Assembly (NCBI GenBank): GCA_029168955.1
Contig: JAPDOI010000132.1
Span: 1,178,001 to 1,242,000 of the forward strand
Source of the DNA: Aplectana chamaeleonis
Taxonomy: Eukaryota > Nematoda > Chromadorea > Rhabditida > Cosmocercidae
Direction: 5' to 3'
Length of the DNA: 64,000 nt
Part shown: one piece after another, positions 32,870-43,000 of the stretch
Layout: the number at the start of each line of letters is the position of its first letter
Position numbering within the stretch: position 1 is the first letter of the stretch
Made by a program: the position numbers and the translations under genes
Notes under the pieces: generated by a model
The model's input: the letters and a program-made list of their open reading frames with translations, nothing else
Told to the model about the DNA's origin: nothing
Database searches by the model: none

Positions 32870-34045
32870 ACGTTAACGTGGTACCGAATTAACGGGTTAA
32901 CGCGGTTTATTCTGGAAAATTGACGATAAACGCTTAACGAAAAAGTCCTAAAATCACGTTATTTTGAGTTCGTTAATTGCAGTGGAATTATGGCACTGAC
33001 TGATCTGCTTCAATGGCAGATTCAAAAACTGGGGCCTCGCACGTCGCGTCGGCTTGCGGCGTGGTCAATTTTCGGTTGCTGTGAAATATATCTCTGGCCT
33101 CAAAGTGTCCCATTCCATTGTCTATCTACATGTTTTAGTTATTTCTTCCCAATATCGAATAATTAAACTCGTGTGAATTCGAATCAAAAAGGAAATCTGA
33201 GGCCTGATCTACCTCTCGACGGTTGAGTAACCTATCAAATGAATGTTGGGAGCGGGGATTGAAGGCCACACACTTTCTAACAAGCGGCACACGCTCTGTA
33301 TGAAGTGCACCACGCGGCTCACATTCCACAAGAAGCGCTACTCAGTTTCTACCACGCGTCGCACTTTCTACATAAAGCGCTACTGACTTTCAAGGACGCA
33401 ACGTATGCCCTAATGACTTTCTAGAAGGGGACGCACGCCTATTTTTCAAAACCTCATGCTGACGCCATCTGAGCGCTCATCCACTTTCCAGGACTTCCTG
33501 ACGTCGTCATCTGAAGCCCATGCCTTCTTTCCATGAAGTGCTGCTGACGTCATCTGAAGCCCTACCTACTTTCCATGACATCATCTGAAGGCCTATTCAT
33601 TTTCCACGAAGTCCTGACCGCGTCATTTGAAGCCCCACCAATTTTCCACAACTTCATGATGACGTCATATGGAGCCCCATCCACCTTTCACGACGTCCTG
33701 ACGAAGTCACCTGGAGCCCTAGCTATTGCCCACGGGACAATACCTACCGCTTCTGGAGCCCTACTGCTTTCCACGACGTCCTGACGAAGTCACCTGGAGC
33801 CCTAGCTATTGCCCACGGGACAATACCTACCGCTTCTGGAGCCCTACTGCTTTCCACGACGTCCTCTTGACGTCATTAGAAGGTGTATCTTATTTTTCTG
33901 GTACCTCTGGTGATTAATTTTCGTTGCGGTCAAGTAATGTTTCAATATTTTTTAACGAAATGCAAAATTAACGTGTTAACGCATTAACGGGTTAACGCGG
34001 TTTTTCCTCGAAAATTAACGATTAACGCTTAACGAAAAAATTATT
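32870..34045. repeat. GACGTC-rich minisatellite between two TTAACG-rich direct repeats
   Basis: Flanking direct repeats at about 32,890-32,950 and 33,975-34,040 share ATTAACGGGTTAACGCGGTT, a TGGAAAATT.ACGAT block and AACGCTTAACGAAAAA. Between 33,440 and 33,890 run degenerate units built from TGACGTCATCTGAAGCCC and TTTCCACGACGTCCTGA. One 84-bp segment (from CACGACGTCCTGACGAAGTC) is duplicated perfectly at about 33,690 and 33,774. Confidence 0.7.
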
Positions 34046-34556
34046 TTTCGCTAACGCACACCCCTGGTCCGAATGTTGTAGGAGACTCGGCTCTAGTCAG
34101 GTTGCTCTCAGGCTGGAGGCTGTGCCATCACGAGAGATTGCGGGGATCGGTTGTACTCTGAGTGATAAGGCGTAGGTCACGTGATCAAACGGTACATATA
34201 ATAGGCGGCTCGTCTCGAACAAACAGGTAGTCAACTTTTTGAGTCCGCTCCTGAGAGGTATGCTAGGGCAACTCTCGGGGTAATTCTCGTCCGCTAAGGC
34301 CCTTACTGCCCACGGTGAAGAAGACTTTCTCATAGCAGGCCATTCCGGGGTTGGTATCCTTGTTGCGGTCTGTGGTAGATTTACCTTCCCTGCCCACAGG
34401 CTGTGACAAGCACCGTATCCTCGAATGAAGCTTCATCCTCTTGAGAAGAGGCAGGAATAGAGGAAAAACAGCGATTGTAACAATTTTTAAAACACGGCCT
34501 TACGGCGATTGTGGTTAGCATTTACGCTTCGAACAAAACCGCGGTGGCCCAATCTA

Positions 34557-35240
34557 TTAGGTTGATGCAAAAAATTACGGACTTGTCACGACTTTGAATA
34601 AAAACATTTATTCCAAAAACAAACAAGGCTCACCCATAAACTAATTCTCATCACATTCAAGGATCCTTTGCCACCGATTGGGCAGATCATGAATTCCCGA
34701 CGCGTAGAACTCTGGCTGTTTCGAGTCAAAGTATTCTTATAAGGCCATTTCGATCGCGTCATCGTTAGTGAAGTGTTTTTCATCCAGGAAGTGCTGTATC
34801 GAGCGCAACAGATGACAGTCGAAAGGAGCAAGATCGATGCTTTATGGAGGGTGAGGAAGAACTTCCCAGCCCAGGTCCAATAGTTTTTGTTCGCCTTCTT
34901 CACGAAAATGCTCAGCCACACGAATCTCGGATAACCCGACAGAAGCTAAAAAAAAAACCTAGGCTGTGGAGTTCTTCCTCACCCTGCATATAGCCCAGAT
35001 TTTGCCTCTTCCGACTGCCATCTGTTCCACTCGATGCAGCACTTCTTGGATTGAAAGCAGTTCACTAACGATGACGAAGTCAAAATGGCTTTAGAAGAGT
35101 TCGGGAATTCATGATCTGCTCAATCGGTGGCAAAGGATCCTTGAAAGTAATGGAAATTATTTTGTTGGGTGAACCTTGTTTGTTTTTGAAATAAATGTTT
35201 TTTTATTTAAAGTCGCGAAAAGTCCGGAACATTAACCCTG
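34557..35240. pseudogene. Two mariner transposase 3' halves in inverted orientation
   Basis: On the minus strand (34,590-34,940) broken frames give PHPPYS.DLAP.DCHL, QHFLDEKHFTNDDAIE, then SGIHDLP.RWQRILECDEN. On the plus strand (34,960-35,170) a second, more decayed copy gives PHPAYSPDFASSDCHL, FTNDDE and GIHDL.NRWQRILE. These are the last third of a mariner transposase, including the D34D-type YSPDLAPSD block. The outer ends are inverted copies of GGACTTNTCNCGACTTTNAA, with TTAGGTTGATGCAAAA at the left. The result is a dead 680-bp palindrome. Confidence 0.75.
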
Positions 35241-36382
35241 TCAGCGCATAGCTAGATGCCTCACATAGATACAGGAGATGCCCAGGGTTTCGGAGGCATC
35301 TAGTCTAATTTTGACCCGGGATTTTACGTGAATTACGGAAAGTTTAGCCTCAGTTGGTGAAATTTTAGCTACAGCGCCCGCATATTCTACGTAAATTCTC
35401 GCTACGGCACCCGCACATTCTACGCAAATTCTCGTTACAGCACTTGGTCGATCGACCCACCCAGTCCTTATCCGTACTAGAAAGGCGATCCCAGCTGCGA
35501 TCGACAGCATCGCCGTTTCTTTCCAAGGCCTGCAGCATCCGAATGGTCAAAATTATCCTCATCATGGTCTCCCAGAGAGCGACACAGGGTCACTCTCCAC
35601 GGCCACCCACAAAGTGTCGAGCAATCACTCCGTGATATGACTGGGCCAACACGGTTCGAGAGGCATCCCTGCGTTCCGCGTAGCCAGCGCGGAATTAAGA
35701 TTGCATTTCAACTCACGCGGTCGCGAAATCCGTAGATTCTCGCTACAAAATTATAGCGAGACTATACGGGGTTAGCGTCAGAGAGATCAATGTTTCCAAT
35801 TTAGCCTTCGTTTTTACGTAGAATACGCGTCGAATGTGCACCCTTGCACCGTCGACACAAGAATGTGTGGGTCTTAGCTATCGTAGCTAAAACCCGTAAA
35901 TTCTCGCTACATGGAATGGGGCGGCGTTACAGGCCGCCCCCTCGGAGGCATCTAGCTACGCGATGGCAGAGTAGCATCAACTCAATAGATAGCTGATTTT
36001 CGCTAACAGCGGAGAGACAACACCGCTTGCGTTGCTCTCCGGGTCCGCTCTCAGTGGCGATTTGTCTGAGAATTGATGAGGTGTTACCTTTGTTTATGGA
36101 ATTAGGTTTCTTAAAAATCAAATTATCTGCATACTCTAACCTTCCAAGACTCTTCGTTGCTGGCGCCGAATCTAGCTATGTCCTGAGCGAATCACATCAA
36201 AAGTTCTGTCGATTTGAACAAGCATGGCTGTATAGTTCTCTTCCTATCAGCAGCGTTGAGAGTGGCGAGCCGAATCCATGGCTGTTCAAGTTGGTGGTTA
36301 TCCTAGTGTGAAATCGTTGTGTCCTACCCACATTCGATTTTAGAAACAAAATACTCCCTCCGATCGCAGGATTGGTTTACGT

Positions 36383-36515
36383 ATAGTTTACTGAATGGAC
36401 CAAGAGTGACCGTCACGGCTGACCGTGCGGCGTTGGCGGCTTCACCGGCCATCGGGCTTTTGATCGCTCGCGGCGACCTACCGTCGCAGCCTTGCCCATT
36501 CACTAGACTAAATTG
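36383..36515. mobile_element. Short MITE with TAGTCTAGTGAATG-type ends
   Basis: The left end TAGTTTACTGAATGGACC and right end CCCATTCACTAGACTA are inverted repeats. Similar ends occur near 9,440-9,455 and 22,685-22,705, and the interior GCGTTGGCGGC recurs near 2,420. Confidence 0.55.
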
Positions 36516-37015
36516 ATAACGTGGACTCTGAGTGTCGGAGCCAACTTCTTGAATCATGAATCTTTGAAAAACCAATAAATGATTAACAAGAGTATAAACT
36601 CCAGCCTTGTTGGAGTACGAAATCAGCACCATCATGCTGTGCATGGAATGGAAAGATATTCCATCTTAGCAAGCCTCTGAATGCTGTGTGTTTTCTCGGA
36701 ATGGTCTCTCAGATATCAGACGCTTTCTAATACTACTCCCCAAACGGCGAACACCACTGATAGCGGTTTCTATAAAATGTTGTTCGCTCCCAAGGCTAAT
36801 ATTGCTTTTTTTTCACAAAAATGCTGTTGGTGATGAGTGATGAACAATACCAGGGATCCATATGCCACGATTGTCGTTTTTATGTTTGCATTGGATGTAG
36901 TGGCACGACCATACACTGCTCTAAATGTGTTACTGAGTCTACGTACAATCCTGCCGTCAGCAATAACTGCGCTACCTCTCTATCTAATTTAACTTTAACC
37001 CCTGACCAACCATCG

Positions 37016-37126
37016 ATGCGGGATTTCTTGTCGCTGATGGCAGCGACGAGATTTTTGAGCGAACGAAAAACACGCTTCACAATCACAATCGCCCTTCTTG
37101 CTCTTTTTTTGATCCTTCAGTGCGGA
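37016..37126 (+). CDS. Candidate first exon: type II signal anchor
   Basis: From ATG at 37,016 the frame gives MRDFLSLMAATRFLSERKTR, then the hydrophobic FTITIALLALFLILQCG, ending at a strong GTAAGT donor in phase 0. An alternative start is the ATG at 37,037. A short basic cytosolic tail plus one membrane helix is what the first exon of a Golgi type II enzyme should look like. The galactosyltransferase gene that begins recognisably at 45,332 lacks exactly this part. The link is inference: I could not find a phase-matched chain of exons across the intervening 8 kb (a stretch at 37,195-37,303 with a GTAGGA donor is the nearest candidate). The open frame continues upstream to 36,821. Confidence 0.35.
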
Positions 37127-37388
37127 GTAAGTTTTTGTCGATTGATATATGTATCAGGCACATGTGCTCTTCCTTTTATTTATTGACATTGTAGTGAGCA
37201 CTTATTGTTGAAGTTGAGGTGGAGCATCAAAGCTGGGTCGATCAATTTCAACATTACTTGCCTCAACATCATGGACTTGTTGATGACACAACGTACAAAA
37301 ATGGTAGGATATTCAGGACAGCAGTGAAGCTATGCTTGTATAAAAGACGTAACGACGTGTCTCGGAAGGCTAACATGCTGCTTAGATA

Positions 37389-37534
37389 ACGTCGGCATGG
37401 ATCCGGAAGAAACTTTGCGTTCACTGTTGCAGGTTGGCGCAAACTCGGTGCCCCATGCTATAACATAGGTGCACCGAGCTTGCGCCAACCTCCAATGGGG
37501 AACGCAAAGTCTCTTGCGGATTCACGCCGATGTT
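37389..37534. mobile_element. Palindromic MITE (copy 2 of 3)
   Basis: Same arms as 2,079-2,224 (ACGTCGGCATGGATCCGGAA, GTTGGCGCAAACTCGGTG) and the same GCTATAACATAGG loop. The arms have diverged from each other: CACTGTTGCAGG opposite CCTCCAATGGGG. Confidence 0.8.
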
Positions 37535-38212
37535 ATGTGCCAGAGTCTGCCGCTGCCACTGTCGCTCGTCGCTGTGCAGCGCAGTGCGACAGCGACACGC
37601 TAGAAATACTGGAGCTCAGCGACGGGAGGTAGCTGTCGCTTTATTCAGCGACAGCAAGCCAGTGTCGCAAAAGTTTACCATAGAGGTTAGGACTAGCGTC
37701 ACAAGCCGGCTGAGATTCAAAGCATGCTACAGCGTCGATCAGCAATGGAAGTGTAAACCTAGCTAAAAGTGTTGGAGGAGGGAAAAACACAGTAGAATGC
37801 GAAAATATTGCTACAAACTACCAATCATGAGTGCAAAAAGCAAAAATGGAAACAAGTATCTTCTGTGTATATAATTCAAGTAGGAAGCCACGACGTTGCT
37901 TTGCAAACATCTTTGCATTTGGAAAAGCGAAGAGAAGATGTTATCTATTGAGTGATTTGGCTCCTGACCGCTAAGTGCGGCTTCCTCATCGAATGATATG
38001 GACGACTCCGCCAAGTGCGGGTTACCCTTACAGCCATAGGTTCGTTGTGGTGGAGACAGCAGTGTGGTGGAGACAGCAGTCCAAGTTTAGGATAAGGAGT
38101 GGGAAATGGTGAACCTTCCCCCTAGACCTGCAACTTCAAAAATTGACGTTTTCTTAATCCCCTTTTTTGCATTCAGTAAATTTTTATTTTCAATTATTAA
38201 TCTGAAACGAAA

Positions 38213-38740
38213 TCTAGATGTCTGATGATGTTGTACTCGACACGAGGTTGGTATATCTTCTTCATGGCCGACGTTTCGGAGAAACCTCCTTCTTCAGAGC
38301 CTGAAAGGATCGAATAAGATTTGCGCTTACTCGATCAAACGTCGCCTTAAACTTACCGATTCGAGAGCCCAAATTTCCCCCGCGTGAGTGTGAGAGAGGA
38401 GGGCAGATGAACCTCACCCAGCCAGGAACTCGCTAGTAAACAAAACAGCGCGGTAAGTCAATAGTATAGCCGTCTCGCTCATTTAAGTCCGAGCAGAACA
38501 AGCAGCGGAGCGGTTGGTCATGGCAAAACACAACAGTGATAGGAGATTTCGACATGATACGCCCGATAAGCCTCACTTCGACTGACTCAGAATGAGGAGG
38601 AGAGGCTATAGGAACGCTGTAGACCCTAGCAAATCTTATTCGATCTTTTCAGGCTCTGAAGAAGGAGGTTTCTCCGAAACGTCGGCCATAAAGAAGATAT
38701 ACCAACCTCGTGTCGAGTACAACATCATCAGACATCTAGA
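38213..38740. mobile_element. MITE with ~112-bp terminal inverted repeats
   Basis: The left arm TCTAGATGTCTGATGATGTT...GATCGAATAAGATTTGC (38,213-38,324) is repeated inverted at 38,629-38,740 with very few differences. Both arms contain GTTTCGGAGAAACCTCC and the pair of GAAGAAG/CTTCTTC blocks. The middle carries the repeat shared with 11,997-12,100. The short open frame across the right arm is incidental. Confidence 0.8.
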
Positions 38741-38929
38741 TTATTACCATGCCGAGGTTTATGGAGAGTCGCACATGGAGATTGAAACGAAATCTTTTCA
38801 ATAGGTGACCGCCTATTTGAAATCGCTGTTCTTAATGAAATGCCGAGATCATGAAAATCTCCTTTGCGTTGCCTTGAATTCAAATTTTACGGAGTATTTT
38901 CCAAAGCCAATTATGAAAAACATTTAATT

Positions 38930-39400
38930 TTGGCTCAAAACATTTTTGACTTCGAAGGCGGATTCTTAGATGTTGTTGTTTTGGGAATCTTCAATGTTGT
39001 GTCTAATAACGTTCTCAACTTGGAAAAAAACGTTCCCAATCTCTCAGCCGACATCAACTTATGAAATAACATTTTTGTACTCAAATCAATCAGTTTTTTG
39101 TTCATAACTTTTTTATTCTTAGAGATGGATTTTTTTTGGAGGTTGTTTTTGGAATCCTCACAAAATTCTGCATCAAGTAGTGTTTTCAGGTTCGGAATAC
39201 ACGTTCCCACTCTTCCAGCCAATTTCAGTTGATAAAGTGCATTTTTTGTCTAACGGTATCGGTTTTTCGTTCATAAGTTTCTAACCTTTGAAGATGGATC
39301 TTCGGTGAAGGTTGTCTTCCAGATCTTCATACAATTCTTCTTCGACAAGTGTTTTCAGCTTCGAAAAAAAAATATCCCGATCCTTCAACCTTAAACGTGG
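38930..39400. repeat. Three diverged tandem copies, ~165-bp unit
   Basis: Each copy runs: GA.GG.GGATT.TT, then GTTGT.TT..G.AATCTTC, then AA..C..TTT.CAG.TTCGGAA and finally CGTTCCCA.TCT..CAGCC followed by TTCATAA.TTT. Copies begin near 38,950, 39,120 and 39,290. The internal identity is low, so the duplication is old. Confidence 0.5.
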
Positions 39401-39784
39401 GACAATAGCCTTGATGGACACAAGCCTTACGTTGCGGTTATAGCAGAAATGCGGTTCACCCCGTCAGCCGAGTGAAAATGGTTCGCTGCACCCGGCTGGT
39501 GAATGCGCTGATTGACTCTATCAGCCGATCTGCGGTCGAGAAATCAATGTCAAGGCGGCTGTGCGCAGAAAAATGAGAAATCTAGGTGGTTATTAAGAAG
39601 TAGAACCGTCTCGCTGAGCGGCTGCGTTTCCCTCGCACTCGTCAGTATCACCCGTTCTCGAAATCTACAGAGCCTTCGCCATTTTTATTAACCTGTCATA
39701 TTCCTGTAGTCTTTTTGATATTCTTCTGTCGTCACTGCGGGTCGTCTGAAGTCTCGATTTTTACTCGTGCGGCTGATACTTATC

Positions 39785-40608
39785 ATGGCTGAAACGAGTT
39801 CTACCGCAAAAAGCAACTTATCGATTGGTCCCAGCGGTGACATGGCTGTCTATATTAAACGTATACGGAATGATGGAAGGTTGCCAGAACATTTCAGGGC
39901 GTTCCTTCTCTACTTATGGCAAGAGAAGGCACAGACTGACTATTTGGTGCACCGAAACAAGGAACTGGTAGAGCAGGTTCGATTTTTACAGAAGAGAACA
40001 AATCGTTGAAAGATCATTGTTCCCAGTCTCGTATGTCTCCTCCTGACTCTGAAATTAGATCAACTGTTCCTCGCCGTTATCCTCTACTCAATATCTTCCG
40101 CAATACTTCATCGCCTGTTGAAATGACTAGCAGTGTTGAGAGTGATGTTGAGAGACGCAAACCTCTAGTTCTTTTCGGAGTTCCTGAACAAGTTAACTCA
40201 TCCATACGCCATCGCATTGACTGTGATGATAATAAAACAGCGCGTCATGTTTTAGAACACCTCCATTTTGAATGTGATCCTGTCAGTGTTTATAGGCTTG
40301 GTGCGCCATTTAAAGGCGAAAATTGTCTCCTCGAAATTGTTCTGCCTTGTTCTCAATACCAAAAACTTGCTCTCAGTAACGTTTCTCAGCTCCGCTCTTT
40401 CCCGGGTGAGGGACTCTATCTAAGGGAGTCGCTCACACTCGAGGAAAGAATTAGGAGACGAGAAGCTCGTGTGGTGTCAGGAGGGAATCGCACTGGTGGC
40501 CATGCTGACCTCTCTGTCCGTCCTTTGGACGCCGGAGGATCTGCAACTCCGCATAACAATGCGACTCCTATCAGAAGCCATACTCAATCCTCCATTTCTG
40601 TAAACTAG
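39785..40608 (+). pseudogene. ORF1 of a CR1-like non-LTR retrotransposon (one frameshift)
   Basis: The frame starts MAETSSTAKS and contains a heptad-like segment, NKELVEQVRFL, that continues as EENKSLKDHC only if one base is skipped near 39,992-39,998; a TGA closes the first frame at 40,007. The rest is a 200-residue open frame, with VLFGVPEQ, HVLEHLHFECDPVSVYRLG, VLPCSQYQKLAL and LYLRESLTLEERIRR. This matches the layout of CR1/L2-clade ORF1 proteins: a coiled coil followed by an RNA-binding domain with a 'YRLG' motif and a terminal 'R..LT..ER' block. Intact elements use ORF1 to package their RNA. It lies between the two genes. Confidence 0.6.
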
Positions 40609-40628
40609 ACGCAGATCAGCTGTCTTCG

Positions 40629-41530
40629 TTGACGGTTTGCGATTTTTCTCCGGTACATTCACTGACAAAAATGCATTTAACCACTTCGATTACTCCTCTG
40701 TGGCATGCTTTTATCACTTGTTTCGATGCGAATCTAAAATCGCTGGTAAAGAACTCGTGCTATGTTGATCGAATTCTTGGTTCTCGTTACGATATTTATG
40801 CTTTCTCGAAATCTTGGCTCAAGCAAGGTCATAGTACCTCCGCATTGTTCAACAACTGTAGTAAGGAATATGATATTATTCGATGTGATAGGCCCAAAAT
40901 TACTGGTGGAGGGGTTATTTTGATTACAAGGAACTCTTTTTCACATTCTAAGGCTTTTTTGTGAGCCTGTTAGTGATGTGTATGAGATATTTGCTTCGGA
41001 TATCTTCGGTTGTGGGATTCCTTTCCGATTTGTGGTTGTTTATAGAACACCATCTTGCTGCACGGCGAACTCAAATCAGCTTACCAAGGTCATTAGTGAT
41101 TTAATAACCAATGAAAACCGTACTGTAATAGTGGGTGATTTAAACCTCCCAGAATTTTGTTTGGTAACCCTGAAAACAAATTCGACGCAGACTAATTTCC
41201 AGATTACTGACTTTGTGAAGACTTATTCGTGAACATGTTGCAAAATCATGAGACGGTACAACTAATCAATGAGCCTTCAAGAAACAGTGCTATTCTTGAT
41301 GTGTAAATGTGATTCATGCAGCAACTTCTCAACTCACTAGCCAGTGGGCACAAGTGATCATAACGGTATTGTTTTTCGCATCAATGGTGTATCGCCTAAT
41401 AATTCGTTATTTTAATGGCGGGCACTGGTGTTTGGCTTCAGACATGGATTTGGAAAACCGAAGCAAGAAGACCTCAATCTTGTCTTTGAACGTCTTTTTA
41501 CGGAACACATGAAAATAGTTGTATTCGACG
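40629..41530 (+). pseudogene. CR1-like endonuclease domain, frameshifted and truncated
   Basis: Broken frames give NLKSLVKN, then YDIYAFSKSWL, EYDIIRCDRPKITGGGVILI, then (next frame) RFVVVYRTPS and TVIVGDLNLP. These are blocks of the apurinic-type endonuclease of CR1-like elements. The canonical catalytic Glu of the TETWL block is Lys here (SKSWL), so it was already inactive or has decayed. Fragments with SDHNGIVFRI follow near 41,350, after which homology stops. The reverse transcriptase is absent, so only the 5' half of the element remains. That is unusual, because such elements normally lose their 5' ends. Confidence 0.65.
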
Positions 41531-41576
41531 GTATCGTTGTTTGTAATTGTGAATGAAGGACCGGCAATGAAAGTTC

Positions 41577-41990
41577 GCAGACTAATTTCCAGATTACTGA
41601 CTTTGTGAAGAACACCAATTGGTGCGGAATAGCCGACAAACTGTCGAGAAATAGCCCACCAGGCTTCGCAGCGACTCCTGGTGGGCTATCTGCCTTCTGC
41701 TTGGAGGCTATTTTTGCGGAGAGCGTGGTGCCGACCAAGCACTGGCCACGAAATGTCTTAGAAATAACCGAGAAGTAGCTGCCAAATAGCCGAGAAATAG
41801 CCGCAATGAGCCGCTGCGAAGCCTGGTGGGCTATTTCGCGGTTATGTCTCGGCCAAACTCTCAGAGACGTGTTGTGGGCGCACGCACACTAATATAATCC
41901 CTAAATGTGCTCATTTAACGATGTACAGCCGTCTGCCGCTCGATCTCAGGTGGCCTCACGTAGCGGTCAGCCACTTCTTGGCCAGCTATT
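41577..41990. repeat. Duplicated 41,187 segment plus CGAAGCCTGGTGGGC palindromes
   Basis: GCAGACTAATTTCCAGATTA and the following GACTTTGTGAAGA occur at 41,187-41,222 and again at 41,577-41,612. The downstream region has CACCAGGCTTCGCAGCG...TGGTGGGCTATCTGCC and, inverted, GCTGCGAAGCCTGGTGGGCT near 41,815, plus repeated AAATAGCCGAGAAATAGCC. Confidence 0.55.
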
Positions 41991-42009
41991 GGCAACACAT
42001 TTAATTTCG

Positions 42010-43000
42010 CTAAAGTGAGCTCTGTTGCCAGTAACTGAAGAAACTCCACAAGCGTAGGAGTTTAACAGGAAACCTCTTAGGGATCATGGAGTGGAACCCC
42101 TCAAAGTACTTTGATGTGCGAGACCCATAATTCTCGTAGTGGTCGCATGCAAACCGACCGCCGACTCTCCATGTGCTGTGCCAGTACACCATGAACTCCC
42201 GCAAGTTCGCTGCCTCTTGATCTGTGACTACAGAAACGGTAGGGGCAATAAGTGCTTCCGAGATGGCGTGCAGGTTCAAGGGCAGCACCTGTAGGCGACG
42301 GAAAAATGCGCCGATTTTTGTTGCCGGCACCTTTAGGTGTACCCGGTCTCTGTTGCTCACGAGAGCCTGCGAGTAGTGGAACAGGCACCTGAATGCATTA
42401 TCGTTTTAAGAAGCCATCACGATCTGCATTGGTAAAAAAATCTCTACTTACCCGCGGAAATTTATCGCCATTTCACCTCCACCAAATGGCATTATGCCAT
42501 CTAGAAATTTCGCTTTTCAGGACAGTTACAGATTTTTTTGAAAATATTTCAAATTATCTGGAAAAAGTGCATGAAGTGTCCACCTGGACATCTTTCTATA
42601 GGCTACTTCAGTGCTGTCAGGAAGTAAGGTGAAAACCAACGGGAGAGGGTGGTGACCTTCAAACTCTCCTACAATAGAGTAAAGCTGCGCTGATTTTCTA
42701 GGTTGCGCCTGCCTCGGAAGCTGTTTGTATCTTCCGTCACCATTTACTGCTTTAATGGATGAGTTGAAAGACTTCTGCATGTTTACTACGACACACCACT
42801 TACAATTAGTCTTCTGAAGGCTTCCATTCACAAAGCTCGGCTGGCCGTGAAAGCGGAACCATCCGCGTAGTATTGAATGGAGGCTTCCCTATCGGTCACG
42901 ATTCTGCACAGGTCTGGATCCTGGAATTTCGCTTACCGATAACAATATTCCATAAAACCTCCTTTTTTGTTTAAGTACCGAATTTCTCAGTTCAGCCACA
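42010..43000 (-). pseudogene. MULE-type transposase remnant
   Basis: On the minus strand, broken frames give NGDGRYKQLPRQA, then QLYSIVGEFEGHHPLPLVF, LLPDSTEVAYRKM and LHALFPDN, then an interval of frameshifts. After it come ATKIGAFFRRLQVLPLN, ISEALIAPTVSVVTDQEAAN and STWRVGGRFACDHYENYGSR, then TSKYFEGFHSM. The order fits the MULE domain of Mutator-like transposases: the DGTF/QLYTIHG/LLP block, the later RRLQ.LGL block and the final RTNN..EG.H block. Stops and frame changes make it non-functional. Terminal repeats were not found. Confidence 0.6.

Noticed and set aside
37811..38014. Minus-strand 67-codon frame ending in a hydrophobic stretch
   Set aside because: Somewhat protein-like but no family, no convincing splice partners and next to a MITE-like palindrome (37,540-37,690).
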